A DNA stretch of 64,000 nt from Paenibacillus xylanexedens (GCF_001908275.1 NZ_CP018620.1:6882001-6946000), one strand, 5' to 3'; numbered from the stretch's first letter, positions 8,984-18,742 are shown. Numbers and translations: made by a program. Notes: a model not told the origin generated them from the sequence alone.

Positions 8984-10324
8984 CTATACCAGTTCTTTTT
9001 GCACTACATCTGCGATTTGAGACACAAATTGTTCAAGTTCGTCTTTATCTGGTCCTTCCGCCATAACACGGATCAGAGATTCAGTACCTGAAGCACGAAC
9101 GAGTACACGTCCATTATCCCCGAGTTGTTGTTCTACTGTAGCAATAGCTTGCCCGATTGCAGCATTGCCCTCGTATTTGCTCTTATCTTCAACACGCACA
9201 TTCACCAATACTTGTGGGTACTGGGTCATGAGCGCTTTTAGTTCACTCAGTTTTTTACCGGAAGCCTTGAGCGTATCCACGAGTTGAATCGCAGTCAGCA
9301 TACCGTCTCCAGTTGTATTGTAATCCAGGAAAATAACATGGCCAGATTGTTCTCCACCCAAGTTGTAACCGCCGCGACGCATTTCCTCCATCACATAACG
9401 ATCACCTACTGCCGTTTTAGCTGTTTTCAGTGCAAGTTTCTCCGTTGCTTTGTAGAATCCGATGTTACTCATAACAGTCGATACAACAGTACTGTCCTTC
9501 AACTTGCCTGCACGATTCATCGCATCACCACAGATACACAGAATGAAGTCTCCATCCACCTCAGCGCCTGTCTCATCAATAGCAATCAGACGATCCGCAT
9601 CCCCGTCAAAAGCAAGGCCCAGATCCGCTTTATGTTTGAGCACTTCTTGTTTCAGGTTCTCTGGATGAGTTGATCCACATTGCTCATTGATATTCAGACC
9701 GTTAGGCTCTGCGCCAATGGCAATGACTTCTGCACCAAGTTCACTGAACAATTTCGGTGCCAGCTCATAAGCTGCTCCGTTTGCACAGTCCAAAACAATT
9801 TTAAGTCCAGAAAAAGACTCATTTACTGTTGTTTTCAGGAAGTCGAGGTAACGATAACGGGATTCTTCATCTGTCGTTACAGTACCCAGCCCGCCACCAA
9901 CTGGCCGTGGCAATTGATCTGTCTCCGCATCCATCAGTTCTTCAATCCGGTTCTCTGTTTCATCAGACAGCTTGAAGCCATCTCCACCAAAGAACTTGAT
10001 TCCGTTATCCTCAACTGGATTGTGGGAAGCCGAGATCATCACGCCCGCGTCAGCTTTCAACAAACGTGCAATATACGCCACTCCCGGAGTGGATACAACG
10101 CCCAGACGGATCACATCAGCGCCAATGGACAACAGACCTGCAACCAGTGCGGATTCCAACATCAATCCCGAGATACGAGTATCCATGCCGATAACCACTT
10201 TTGGTCTTTCCACACCACCTGCAAGCACGTAACCACCACAACGTCCAATGCTGTAAGCCAGCTCTGCCGTTAACTCTTTATTGGCAACCCCTCTTACACC
10301 ATCTGTACCAAAATATTTCCCCAT
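8984..10324 (-). CDS. glmM: Phosphoglucosamine mutase
   Basis: Interconverts glucosamine-6-phosphate and glucosamine-1-phosphate, the step after GlmS toward UDP-GlcNAc. It has 446 aa, as usual. Visible features are the N-terminal [11 protein letters not shown], the phosphoserine loop [15 protein letters not shown] near residue 100, the metal loop [11 protein letters not shown] near 240, the sugar-binding GGEQSGH near 325 and the phosphate-binding [12 protein letters not shown] near the C-terminus. It lies 73 bp after cdaR on the same strand and is probably the last gene of the cdaA-cdaR-glmM unit, an arrangement shared with B. subtilis. No strong terminator was found between it and the glmS promoter. 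Confidence 0.98.
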   Translation of the reverse strand: MGKYFGTDGVRGVANKELTAELAYSIGRCGGYVLAGGVERPKVVIGMDTRISGLMLESALVAGLLSIGADVIRLGVVSTPGVAYIARLLKADAGVMISASHNPVEDNGIKFFGGDGFKLSDETENRIEELMDAETDQLPRPVGGGLGTVTTDEESRYRYLDFLKTTVNESFSGLKIVLDCANGAAYELAPKLFSELGAEVIAIGAEPNGLNINEQCGSTHPENLKQEVLKHKADLGLAFDGDADRLIAIDETGAEVDGDFILCICGDAMNRAGKLKDSTVVSTVMSNIGFYKATEKLALKTAKTAVGDRYVMEEMRRGGYNLGGEQSGHVIFLDYNTTGDGMLTAIQLVDTLKASGKKLSELKALMTQYPQVLVNVRVEDKSKYEGNAAIGQAIATVEQQLGDNGRVLVRASGTESLIRVMAEGPDKDELEQFVSQIADVVQKELV

Positions 10325-10397
10325 GATTTAACTCCTTCTATTCGCATCATATACGAGCACTATTATTATTTTTTTGAGAATTTTAAAATTAGAACGT

Positions 10398-11891
10398 TTA
10401 CGGATTCGCGCCACTTTTACTGCCAGTACTGCTGTTATTATTATTTAAATTACCTCGACTGCTTGTGCTCCCCTGTTGACCCTGATCCTGAGTATCCGTA
10501 TTCGATTCCGTTTCTCCTTCATCAGGAACAGGCTCTGTTTCCCCATTTTCAACCTCTGCTGGTGTTGGGTCAGGTGCTACCGTTCCCTCGTCCGTCGGTT
10601 CTTCGCCAGGAGTGGTCGTAGTATCTTCAGCCTTTTCGCTAATTTTGACCGTCGCACTCAATGCAGTGGATGATTCATCCAGTTTGGCATAACGGGGCAG
10701 GTCGGCTTCAAGCTTGATCTCATGCGTTCCGACCGCAAGTCCAGCAAGATCCCCAGTTAACGTGAGATCATCACTACTCAGACCCTCAAGCATACTTGCT
10801 GAGCCTGTAAGTGTGAGGTTCAGACCGCCGCTTCGAGGCGTAACCAGCGTCCCTTCCAGTCCATTCCCCGCACCGGTAAGTGTGATGGGGACGTTCGGAA
10901 AGACTTTGGTTGTCTCCTCTGCCTCGTCAAATGGTGATATGGTTACCTTGATCTGAATCGAACTAGGCTCGATTTTCTCAAAACCGGAAGGCGGCGTCAA
11001 GTCCACGTTAACTGTCGATGTACCCGACTGATCAAACTGTGTAAGATCAAGGGTTACTTGGTCGTAGGACTGTATACCTGCAAGCGCATCCTCTGATCCA
11101 TAAACCGAGACTTCTTTCACGTTTGGCTCTACCGTGGAGAGTACCAGGCCTTCCGGAAGCTGTCCCGAATATTTGATTCTTAAGGGTACAGATGTATAGG
11201 GCTGATTGACCGGAACTCGGGCTTCAACCGTTTGAGGCGTTATAATCGCATTTTCAAGGACCTTACCTTCAGCATCGTAGGCTTGAAGTTTCACTTTTTT
11301 CTGTATGACATCTTCCTTGGCATCTTTCACGCTCACACTGCCCTGGACCTTCGCTACAGCCTCGAGTTGCCCTTCGGGCAGAGTTACCTTAACCGGCGTC
11401 GAAGGTTCAGTTACGGGCGTTCCAGCGCTGTATCCGGCGGATGGTTCCCCTTCGGGTACAATATTCACATTGAAGGATTTGGTGCCCAATTTTTCTACGT
11501 TCACCGTAACCATGGAAGGTTCCATGCTGACCACTTCTACCCCGGAAGGCAAATCAGGTACAAGTGGCAGTGTATTGGACCCATCTTTCACCTGACTCAG
11601 ATCAACCAGTACCTTGTAATCGTCATTCGTAAAAATCGATGTTAGCATCGAGCGCTGCCCTTTGATCTCCAGCCGGACCTCATCCGTACTTAATGAAGTA
11701 AGCACATAGCTGTTGCTGTCTAATCCATAAGGTTGAACAGGCACCGTACGTTCCACAACCTTGTTGGTTGTCCCTGTTGTAATCGTAGGGGTGGTTGGTA
11801 CTTCATCCAGATGAATCATGAACCAGAGCAGCAGGCTCACCGCAAGCGCAAGTATTTTGGCAAAGTTATTATTGTTAAACCACTTATCCAT
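10398..11891 (-). CDS. cdaR: CdaA regulator with YbbR domains
   Basis: Membrane-anchored extracellular protein that modulates the diadenylate cyclase CdaA. It has 497 aa from the chosen start: an N-terminal transmembrane segment (FAKILALAVSLLLWFMI, residues about 8-25), several repeated YbbR-like beta domains (repeating V.V.P.TVEA.VP and GLEG.-type turns), and a low-complexity tail rich in T, P, E, D, then S, N and G. The ATG at 11891 is chosen because GGGAGG lies 7 nt upstream. It overlaps the cdaA stop by 8 nt (ATGGATAA), implying translational coupling; a longer reading from 11933 lacks a ribosome site. The acidic and Asn/Ser-rich tail probably lies in the wall. Confidence 0.93.
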   Translation of the reverse strand: MDKWFNNNNFAKILALAVSLLLWFMIHLDEVPTTPTITTGTTNKVVERTVPVQPYGLDSNSYVLTSLSTDEVRLEIKGQRSMLTSIFTNDDYKVLVDLSQVKDGSNTLPLVPDLPSGVEVVSMEPSMVTVNVEKLGTKSFNVNIVPEGEPSAGYSAGTPVTEPSTPVKVTLPEGQLEAVAKVQGSVSVKDAKEDVIQKKVKLQAYDAEGKVLENAIITPQTVEARVPVNQPYTSVPLRIKYSGQLPEGLVLSTVEPNVKEVSVYGSEDALAGIQSYDQVTLDLTQFDQSGTSTVNVDLTPPSGFEKIEPSSIQIKVTISPFDEAEETTKVFPNVPITLTGAGNGLEGTLVTPRSGGLNLTLTGSASMLEGLSSDDLTLTGDLAGLAVGTHEIKLEADLPRYAKLDESSTALSATVKISEKAEDTTTTPGEEPTDEGTVAPDPTPAEVENGETEPVPDEGETESNTDTQDQGQQGSTSSRGNLNNNNSSTGSKSGANP

Positions 11892-12720
11892 TGTTACGTC
11901 CTCCCTTCCGTTTCCAGAAGGTTGTCCAGCCATTCTTTTTCAGATTGGATGTTGGGCGCAACTCCTCATACAGTTTGGCAATCAGCGATTCTTCCTTAAT
12001 ATCACGAACGACCTGTCCATTCATTGCCAGTGACACTTGTCCTGTCTCCTCGGAGACAACCAAACAGATCGCATCTGCAACTTCGGTAATTCCGATTGCT
12101 GCACGGTGACGTGTTCCCAATTCCTTACTGATAAAAGGATTCTCTGATAATGGCAAATAACAAGCTGCCGCCGAAATCTGTTTTCCTTGTATAATAACGG
12201 CTCCATCATGGAGCGGTGTATTTGGAATAAAGATGTTAATCATCAGCTCCGAGCTGACCAGAGAGTGCATCTTAATGCCCGATTCCGTGTAATCGTTCAG
12301 ACCTGTTTCACGTTCAAATACGACCAAAGCGCCAATTTTACGCCGTGACAAATAATTAACTGACTTAATAATCTCACCAATTAACACGGTTAGTTCTTCA
12401 TCACTCGCTGCCGCTGAACGTCCAAACAGCTTACCGCGTCCCAATTGCTCCAGACCACGACGTAGTTCCGGCTGAAAGATAATGAAGACCGCAACGACAC
12501 CAAACGTAAACATCTGGTTCATTAACCATTTGAGCGTATACAAGTTTAGCCACGTACTTAATGCCCAGATCAGCACAAGGAACAGAATCCCTTTTAGGAG
12601 CTGAACCGCACGTGTCCCCCGCACAAGCAAAATCAGTTTGTACATAATATAGGTAACGATCAATATATCGATAACGTCCTTAATGGACTCTGTCCACGTT
12701 AAGTCAGCAAAATAATTCAT
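11884..12720 (-). CDS. cdaA: Diadenylate cyclase CdaA
   Basis: Makes cyclic di-AMP from two ATP; the messenger controls potassium, osmolyte and cell-wall homeostasis. It has 278 aa. Three N-terminal membrane helices (about 15-75) are followed by a DisA_N cyclase domain with the catalytic PLHDGAVII motif near 170 and the nucleotide-binding GTRHRAAIG near 203. It is the first gene of cdaA-cdaR-glmM, and the last codons overlap the cdaR start. This links the messenger to aminosugar synthesis, as in B. subtilis. Confidence 0.97.
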   Translation of the reverse strand: MNYFADLTWTESIKDVIDILIVTYIMYKLILLVRGTRAVQLLKGILFLVLIWALSTWLNLYTLKWLMNQMFTFGVVAVFIIFQPELRRGLEQLGRGKLFGRSAAASDEELTVLIGEIIKSVNYLSRRKIGALVVFERETGLNDYTESGIKMHSLVSSELMINIFIPNTPLHDGAVIIQGKQISAAACYLPLSENPFISKELGTRHRAAIGITEVADAICLVVSEETGQVSLAMNGQVVRDIKEESLIAKLYEELRPTSNLKKNGWTTFWKRKGGRNNG

Positions 12721-13035
12721 AAGCCAGCCCCCGCTATCCCCATTGATGAGTAAACCCTGATCTCATATTAACCCATTAGGATTTTATATAATCCTTTGTC
12801 TCCGCATTTTTGCATTATTTGATTTGTGCAAAATGCTTATCTATATGTAGTAGTATGTTCTCTTTAGTATCTAGGTTATAACGTTAACGTTCAGGTTGCA
12901 AGTTACGGCAGTCTCAAACTGCACATAAACATCACATTTACCATGAATTACAAAGTTTGCGTATAAAAAAAGAGTACCCCATGCAATCTGGAGGTACCCT
13001 GCTTGGTATATACCATTGAAGAATTTTACCCTGTT
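12721..13035. other. Intergenic region between rsiW and cdaA
   Basis: Holds the rsiW terminator (12964-13000) and, by position, the cdaA promoter. The sequence TTGCAA with TATAAC 15 bp later (near 12900-12875, minus) is promoter-like but has short spacing. Nothing else recognised. Confidence 0.4.
12964..13000 (-). terminator. Terminator of sigW-rsiW
   Basis: In the minus direction AGGGTACCTC pairs with GGGGTACTCT (10 bp, with G-U pairs), followed by seven T residues, 36 bp after the rsiW stop. Confidence 0.7.
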
Positions 13036-13650
13036 CTAGCGATAAGCCACTTCATTTACCATATTGGTTATTTTGTACCAGAACCAGTCCAGCGCCTGAT
13101 CAATACTTTTCACCTGACCTGAAATATGCGCCGTTGAAGCCTGAAACAGTTGTCCGTCGATAACCGTCAGATTGCCGTTCACATCACCATATACTTGTGC
13201 GGTTCCATTTTCTATCGTAAGATCGCCAGCAATTGACTTACCTTCAGGAACAATAACCGTGTTACCCTGAATCACGATCTGGTCCAGATTATTTCCCTTA
13301 ACAACCATTTCGTTATTCTGATTCCAGAAATTCAAGGCGCTAAAGAGCATCACGACCAAAAAGAAGGCTGCCGCCGTCAGCGCGGGATGTCCTTTGACCC
13401 ATTTGAGCCATGCTTGCTGTCTCTTGGGCTGGGGCAGAGCATTCATAATTCGATTGGTCAGCTCATCAGAGGCAGACGGTGAATAGTGTTTCATGGCAAA
13501 GAGTAACATTTCCGTCTGTTCCAACTCTTTAAAGCGCATGCGACAATCCGGACAGATCACAAGGTGACTTTTCAGTTCAACCTTCTGGGCCGGGGACAAC
13601 GACTCATCCAAACATTCATGCATTAAAGAGACGGCCGAGTTGCAATCCAT
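13036..13650 (-). CDS. rsiW: Anti-sigma-W factor RsiW
   Basis: Membrane protein that holds sigma-W inactive until cleaved by regulated proteolysis under envelope stress. It has 204 aa. The cytoplasmic zinc-binding anti-sigma domain has HLVICPDC (HxxxCxxC, residues about 29-36). One membrane helix follows (ALTAAAFFLVVMLFSAL, about 89-105), then an extracellular part with a short beta-helix-like run (VIVPEGKSIAGDLTIENG, QVYGDVNGNLTVIDG) that resembles B. subtilis RsiW in both sequence and length. It follows sigW by 136 bp and ends before a terminator. Confidence 0.93.
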   Translation of the reverse strand: MDCNSAVSLMHECLDESLSPAQKVELKSHLVICPDCRMRFKELEQTEMLLFAMKHYSPSASDELTNRIMNALPQPKRQQAWLKWVKGHPALTAAAFFLVVMLFSALNFWNQNNEMVVKGNNLDQIVIQGNTVIVPEGKSIAGDLTIENGTAQVYGDVNGNLTVIDGQLFQASTAHISGQVKSIDQALDWFWYKITNMVNEVAYR

Positions 13651-13786
13651 ATGAGAGCCAATCCTTTCTTAAATCACTTAGTCCATGTGCCATTAAAAAG
13701 CACGCATAAGACTTGCATACATTACATACGCATCCGTTTCGGATATGTTTCAAATAATTTCGCCCATATTTAAAGGCGCTTAACAT

Positions 13787-14353
13787 TTATAACTTATACT
13801 CCAATTTTTTACGTAGAAAATCACGGCCCCGATGAACGCGTGTCTTGATCGTTGTTACGGGCATACCTGTCACATCACTGATTTCCTGTAGCGACAAGTC
13901 CTGTAAATATCTCAGAATCATAACGGACTTATACTTGGCTGGCAAACTGTCAATGGCCTCACGAATGAGTGTCTGCGTTTCTGACAGGAGAGCTTCACTC
14001 TCCGGTGTACGATCATCACTCGGGAGCATCGCATAACCATCAGATCCTTCCTGATCATTCAGTTCAGCATCCAATGAGTATGAAGGTTTCTTTCTGCGCA
14101 GTCGGTCAATACACAGATTCGTTGCGATCCGGTAGATCCAGGTTGAGAACTTCTGGTTCGGATCGTACTTCTCCATATTACGAAACACACGCAAAAACGT
14201 CTCCTGCACAACGTCTTCAGCTTCATGACGATTGTTCAGCATCCGGTATGCCAAATGAAATAGCTTGTCCTTATATAGTTCAACGATTTCTGCAAAGGCT
14301 CTCTGGTCGCCCTTGAGCACCAGTTTAATAAGCCTGTTCTCCAAATTGTCCAC
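13787..14353 (-). CDS. sigW: ECF RNA polymerase sigma factor SigW
   Basis: Extracytoplasmic-function sigma factor for cell-envelope stress genes. Sigma region 2 includes AYRMLNNRHEAEDVVQETFLRV and FSTWIYRIATNLCIDRLRRKKP; region 4 includes LPAKYKSVMILRYLQDLS and TTIKTRVHRGRDFLRKKL. I chose the GTG at 14353 (188 aa, close to the 187 aa of B. subtilis SigW). GGGGGA lies 6 nt upstream, and the candidate promoter would start transcription near 14420, inside the longest reading (14422). An ATG at 14371 is the alternative. No sigma-W-type TGAAAC/CGTA autoregulatory site was recognised. Confidence 0.92.
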   Translation of the reverse strand: MDNLENRLIKLVLKGDQRAFAEIVELYKDKLFHLAYRMLNNRHEAEDVVQETFLRVFRNMEKYDPNQKFSTWIYRIATNLCIDRLRRKKPSYSLDAELNDQEGSDGYAMLPSDDRTPESEALLSETQTLIREAIDSLPAKYKSVMILRYLQDLSLQEISDVTGMPVTTIKTRVHRGRDFLRKKLEYKL

Positions 14354-14426
14354 CCTTATTCCCCCAGACATGCTGATGGGTCTTCCGTCTTCTGATACCC
14401 GTCCACACTTGTAATTCACCAATCAA

Positions 14427-14455
14427 ATCGTAAATCAACTTTGGTCAAAAATCAA
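14427..14455 (-). promoter_or_regulatory. Candidate sigW promoter
   Basis: Minus-strand TTGATT (14455-14450), 17 bp, TACGAT (14432-14427). This is a weak sigma-A-like match. Confidence 0.3.
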
Positions 14456-14483
14456 GACTGTATGACAAATATCCGCCAAAAAC

Positions 14484-14515
14484 AGTAAAAACGGGAACTC
14501 CCGCAGGAGTCCCGT
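14484..14515 (-). terminator. Terminator of ppc
   Basis: In the minus direction ACGGGACTCC, TGC, GGGAGTTCCCGT then TTTTTACTGTTTTT. It lies about 100 bp after the ppc stop. Confidence 0.75.
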
Positions 14516-14613
14516 TTCATCTCTCACTCCGTAGAGCAGAGAATGGAGCTTTTATTCAACAAAGTAATGGGTACTTTGTTACATATAATTATTCAAATGC
14601 AGCAGTTCAATCA

Positions 14614-17406
14614 TCAACCTGTGTTACGCAGTCCTGCAGCGATGCCATTGATTGTCAGCAACACTTCTCTGAGCAGTTCCGTATCATCCTCACCACGTTC
14701 ACGCATATCTCTGAGCTCGCTCAGAAGTTGAACTTGCATGTAGGACAACGGATCTACATAAGGGTTACGAAGGCGAATGGACTCTTGAATAACCGGTACA
14801 TCATCCAGAATTTCAGCTTCTCCGGTAATTTTCAGAATCAGCTCTTTTGTGAGCTTGAATTCGGCTTCGATCTGACCGTAGATGCGATCACGGGCTTCCT
14901 TGTTCGAAGTCATGGCTGAATATTCTTTGGCAATGACCAGATCTGCCTTGGCTACGGCCATCTGTACCGTATCAATTAATGTACGGAAGAATGGGAAGCT
15001 TGCATACATTTCTTTCAGGACAACCAGATTTTCCTCTTTATCCTGATAGTAACTTTGCAATCCTGTTCCTGCCGCATACCATGCCGGAAGCAGATAACGA
15101 CTTTGGGTCCAGGCGAATACCCAAGGGATCGCTCTCAGATCTTCAAACTTATCACTATTTTTACGCTTGGATGGACGGGAACCAATGTTCAGCTCACCAA
15201 CCTCCGGAAGCGGCGTTGATTCTTTAAAGAAGGTGAAGAAGTCTGGATCACGGAAAATCAGATCCTGATATTTCGTCAGAGATACTTCCGAAATCTCTTT
15301 GATGATGCTGTCCCAATGACGTTCGGATGCTGACTCTTGCGGCTCAAGCCCATTGAGTGCTGCTGTGATTAGAGCCGAAGTTGCCTGCTCCAGACTGCGG
15401 TATGCAATCCCCTGGAGGGAATAACGGGAAGAAATAACCTCTCCCTGCTCCGTAATCTTGATGCCACCACCAATCGTATGTGGTGGTTGAGCAAGAATAC
15501 TGCGGTTAAGTGGCATCCCGCCACGTCCAAGAGCCCCGCCACGTCCATGGAAGAACTTCAACTTAACGCCGTGTTCATTACCTACAGCCGTGATGGCATT
15601 CATCGCTACGCGCAGTTCCCAGTTGGCAGTAACCACCCCGCCATCCTTGTTACTGTCTGAATAACCAAGCATGATTTCATGCAGTTCATTCCGTCCTTTT
15701 ACGCTTGCGCGGTATACAGGAAGGTTGAACAGCTTCTGCATAATGTCCGAAGCCGCATGTAGATCATCAATCGTTTCAAACAGTGGTACCGCTTGAAGTG
15801 TAGATACAACGTCTCCGTTGTGTCCTTTGGTGAATAAGCCCACTTCCTTGGCAAATACCATAACCTCCAGCAAATCACTTGCGCCCTGCGTCATACTGAT
15901 CAGGTAACTTGTGATACAGCCGTCCCCAAATTCGTTCTGGGCACGTTTGATGGTACGGAAGACATCCAGACACTCTTTGGTTCCCTCCGTGTATTGGTGA
16001 TAAGGAGAAGTAAGCGGACGTGGATCATCCAGCAAACGAGCAAGCAGATCGATTTTACCGTCTTCAGTCAGTCGCGCATAATCCTCTACAATGTTCATTT
16101 TCGCCAAAATCTCCGACATCGCATTTTCATGTTCCTTACTGTGCTGACGCACATCCAATGCTGCGGTATGGAAACCAAACAACTCGACTTGACGAATCAT
16201 TTTGCGAATGGTCGTATCTGCTACGTAATCGGCAAAATGATGGCGCAGACTTCGATCAATAATCATCAGTTCATCAATCAAATCCTGTGCACTATGATAA
16301 CGGTCAGGCTGACCTAATTTGTTTTCATCCAGTACATTGTTCAGCTTGGCAATCATATAAGCCAATTTGATGCGGTATGGCTCTTTTTCATTCCGCCAGA
16401 TATCCACTTTTTTCAATGTAACAGAATTACGGTCCTGCTCAATCGACTGCACCAGCTCATCCGATACATGAATGATGTTTGTGCTGAAGCTGAGATGGCC
16501 CATAAGTTCAATCATAATCCGTTGGTATTCACGCAAAGCGAGCTTGCGTTGCATCAACAGCGTCTGCCATGTTACATCTGAAGTTACCGAAGGATTTCCA
16601 TCCCGGTCTCCACCGATCCAGGAACCGAACCGCAAATACGTCGGCACATGCCAGTCATGGTCAGGATAAAATTTGTTCAGGCAGCGTTCCAGCTCCTGAT
16701 ATACATCCGGAAGTACGTGGAACAACGTTTCATGAAAGTAATACATCCCGTTCCGCACTTCATCAAGTACAGTCGGTTTGCGGTCGCGAAGTTCATCTGT
16801 CTGCCAGAGTGTAATAACCTCATTCAGCAGCTTCTCACGCAACTGTTCACGTTCACGCAACGTCAGCGTAGGATTATCAAGTGACATGACATCTTCGGAT
16901 ATCCGTTTATGGATGTCCAGAATAACCCGGCGCATAGCTTCGGTTGGGTGAGCTGTCATAACGAGTTCCAACGACAAATCGTCGAGAATCTCTTCCACCT
17001 CTGTATGAGACAGTCCACGTTCCTTAAGATCCTGTACTGCTTTCTCAATCGATCCTGGCTGCACAGCGTCCCCAGCAGAACGTTCATAATCCCGTTTACG
17101 CCGGATCCGATGGTTTTGTTCAGCAATATTAACTAATTGAAAATAAATAGCGAAAGCCCGAATAACCTGGTGACGATTGTCCGAGTCTAATTCCTGGATC
17201 ATCGTTTTGAACTCTGCATAGAGTTCTGGCAGAAATTCTGCACGCAACGATTTGCTCGTTTCCCGAATCTTCTCAACGATATCTAGAAGCTCCGTGCCGC
17301 CTTGATGGACAAGAACTTCTCCGAGTATATTGCCCAGGAACCGCACGTCTCGCCGAAGCAGGTTGTTGGATTGGCTTTTGCTGGCGGTTACCATAGTTTC
17401 AGTCAT
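14614..17406 (-). CDS. ppc: Phosphoenolpyruvate carboxylase
   Basis: Carboxylates phosphoenolpyruvate to oxaloacetate, replenishing the TCA cycle and aspartate family (which would also feed Dab synthesis). It has 930 aa from the chosen start. The catalytic motifs are present: VMTAHPTEAMRR near 150, GYSDSNKDGG near 600 and FHGRGGALGRGG near 635, with a C-terminal RNTG, the hallmark end of the family. The ATG at 17406 is chosen for the GGGAGG 7 nt upstream; the upstream in-frame extension to 17472 has no ribosome site. Single-gene unit closed by the terminator at 14484-14515. Both neighbours are transcriptionally separate. Confidence 0.96.
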   Translation of the reverse strand: MTETMVTASKSQSNNLLRRDVRFLGNILGEVLVHQGGTELLDIVEKIRETSKSLRAEFLPELYAEFKTMIQELDSDNRHQVIRAFAIYFQLVNIAEQNHRIRRKRDYERSAGDAVQPGSIEKAVQDLKERGLSHTEVEEILDDLSLELVMTAHPTEAMRRVILDIHKRISEDVMSLDNPTLTLREREQLREKLLNEVITLWQTDELRDRKPTVLDEVRNGMYYFHETLFHVLPDVYQELERCLNKFYPDHDWHVPTYLRFGSWIGGDRDGNPSVTSDVTWQTLLMQRKLALREYQRIMIELMGHLSFSTNIIHVSDELVQSIEQDRNSVTLKKVDIWRNEKEPYRIKLAYMIAKLNNVLDENKLGQPDRYHSAQDLIDELMIIDRSLRHHFADYVADTTIRKMIRQVELFGFHTAALDVRQHSKEHENAMSEILAKMNIVEDYARLTEDGKIDLLARLLDDPRPLTSPYHQYTEGTKECLDVFRTIKRAQNEFGDGCITSYLISMTQGASDLLEVMVFAKEVGLFTKGHNGDVVSTLQAVPLFETIDDLHAASDIMQKLFNLPVYRASVKGRNELHEIMLGYSDSNKDGGVVTANWELRVAMNAITAVGNEHGVKLKFFHGRGGALGRGGMPLNRSILAQPPHTIGGGIKITEQGEVISSRYSLQGIAYRSLEQATSALITAALNGLEPQESASERHWDSIIKEISEVSLTKYQDLIFRDPDFFTFFKESTPLPEVGELNIGSRPSKRKNSDKFEDLRAIPWVFAWTQSRYLLPAWYAAGTGLQSYYQDKEENLVVLKEMYASFPFFRTLIDTVQMAVAKADLVIAKEYSAMTSNKEARDRIYGQIEAEFKLTKELILKITGEAEILDDVPVIQESIRLRNPYVDPLSYMQVQLLSELRDMRERGEDDTELLREVLLTINGIAAGLRNTG

Positions 17407-17983
17407 GCTTATCCTCCCATCTGATCGTTCCATTCGTACACGTAAATTTGACACCTTCATAACATCATACAATAAAATGGTACGAAAATCTTTATTTTTC
17501 TACTAGAAAAAATGGGGATTATCCCCGATTTACAGCACAAAAACACGCTTTTTTATTCATTTTCTTGTTCTGCTTCAATTAATGGTCATATACTGTCGCA
17601 TGATACCTTTTTCACGTACTTTAGATAAATCAAAAGTCTCATACCTATTCTTAAAAACTCATAAATATACAGTTCTTTTAGATATGATCCCATGTACCTG
17701 ATATTAAGGTTAAACCGCATAATTTCATTGTTTGAGAACAGATGATATACAAAGAAACATGACCGGCAAAGCAAGCTTTTGTATACTTTACCACAGTGAC
17801 GCAATAAATTAAAGATGTAATTATAATTTTCTTCCCACTACAGTCTGCTTACTAGGCAAGTTTCTTATGTATGTTGTTATTCAATTGGACTCAAAGGTAT
17901 ATCTTAACAGACTATTTCTACATATTGTACTTGTCTTCTTGGGCAGATTAATCTGTAGCTCTTACTAAAAAGGAGGAATCCAC
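17407..17983. other. Intergenic region upstream of ppc
   Basis: AT-rich, no convincing gene. In the minus sense, a small hairpin GGGGATAATCCCC followed by TTTTTT (about 17508-17526) lies roughly 100 bp before ppc. It could be an attenuator in the ppc leader or the end of an unseen transcript. A 72-codon minus frame at 17586-17804 has no ribosome site and no protein-like features. Confidence 0.4.
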
Positions 17984-18331
17984 ATGATGAAGAAAGGTAC
18001 AACAATTATTGCTTCCGTGCTTCTGGTGGCCGCGATGGCTGGCCCTGCTGCTGCTGATGGTCATATGTCCAAAGGAATGGATACAACCGGCTCACGTGTC
18101 CGGTCTTATCAGGACACCAACTACATGGACCGCACAAACACTAATTCCAACATGAATATGAACATGGATGGAAACTACCGCAACAATGGTGATTATCGTA
18201 CCAACAGTGTTCGGGCAAACGCCACAACAACCAACCGTGACAATGGCATGGATTGGGGCTGGCTTGGTTTACTGGGACTGCTTGGATTAGCGGGCATGCG
18301 TAAAAGAGTGACGGATCACAACGAACGTTAA
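17984..18331 (+). CDS. Small exported protein with WGxxGxxG-type C-terminal tail
   Basis: 115 aa, function unknown. A clear signal peptide (MKKGTTIIASVLLVAAMA, cut near AAADG) is followed by a low-complexity middle rich in Asn, Met, Thr, Asp and Arg (NTNSNMNMNMDGNYRNNGDYR). The C-terminal segment is WGWLGLLGLLGLAGMRKR. The Trp-Gly start, Gly/Leu-rich helix and basic end match the WGxxGxxG tail of small Bacillales proteins and look like a sorting or anchoring tail. AAGGAGG lies 7 nt before the ATG, and a strong terminator follows at 18401-18450, so it is monocistronic. One of only three plus-strand genes in the window. Confidence 0.85.
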   Translation: MMKKGTTIIASVLLVAAMAGPAAADGHMSKGMDTTGSRVRSYQDTNYMDRTNTNSNMNMNMDGNYRNNGDYRTNSVRANATTTNRDNGMDWGWLGLLGLLGLAGMRKRVTDHNER

Positions 18332-18400
18332 ATTGTACTCACGTCACTATACAATAGCTTGCTACGTCTTAGAAGAAGCTCATCCACAGAGGTAAACAGA

Positions 18401-18450
18401 AGAGCCAAGACCCCTTTACTATTAAAATAGGGAGGTCTTGGCTCTTTTTT
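18401..18450 (+). terminator. Terminator of the small exported protein gene
   Basis: AGAGCCAAGACC and GGTCTTGGCTCT form a 12-bp stem, followed by TTTTTT. Confidence 0.85.
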
Positions 18451-18524
18451 AAATAAACCTGTACTGTACTATATATAAAATATTACATAAAATAACTGCT
18501 AATTCTTACGTTAATAAAAATAAA

Positions 18525-18550
18525 AAAGCCTCTGCATCTGCAAAGGCTCT
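18525..18550 (-). terminator. Terminator of the rRNA-tRNA operon
   Basis: Minus-strand GAGCCTTTGCAGATGCAGAGGCTTTTTTATTTTT: interrupted stem followed by a T-run, just after the last tRNA. Confidence 0.75.
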
Positions 18551-18566
18551 TTCATTATATCCTGTA

Positions 18567-18637
18567 AGCGGGTGATGGGAATCGAACCCACGCTATTAGC
18601 TTGGAAGGCTAAAGTTCTACCATTGAACTACACCCGC
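18567..18637 (-). tRNA. tRNA-Gly (TCC)
   Basis: 71-nt cloverleaf with acceptor GCGGGTG / CACCCGC, anticodon loop CTTCCAA and T-loop GGTTCGATTCC. No encoded CCA. Last tRNA of the operon. Confidence 0.95.
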
Positions 18638-18650
18638 ATAAACAAAAAAA

Positions 18651-18724
18651 TCGGGATGACACGATTTGAACATGCGACCCCCTGGTCCCAAACCAGGTGC
18701 TCTACCAAGCTGAGCTACATCCCG
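18651..18724 (-). tRNA. tRNA-Pro (TGG)
   Basis: Acceptor CGGGATG / CATCCCG, anticodon loop TTTGGGA, T-loop GTTCAAATC. No encoded CCA. Confidence 0.95.
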
Positions 18725-18742
18725 ATACTAAAAAAATAATGG

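Noticed and set aside
14487..14520. Sigma-W-type promoter (TGAAAC then CCGT) upstream of sigW
   Set aside because: The match lies within the ppc terminator stem and the spacing (20 instead of 16) is wrong.
17586..17804. 72-codon minus-strand frame between ppc and the small exported protein gene
   Set aside because: No ribosome site; Tyr/Leu/Arg-rich composition of AT-rich intergenic DNA.
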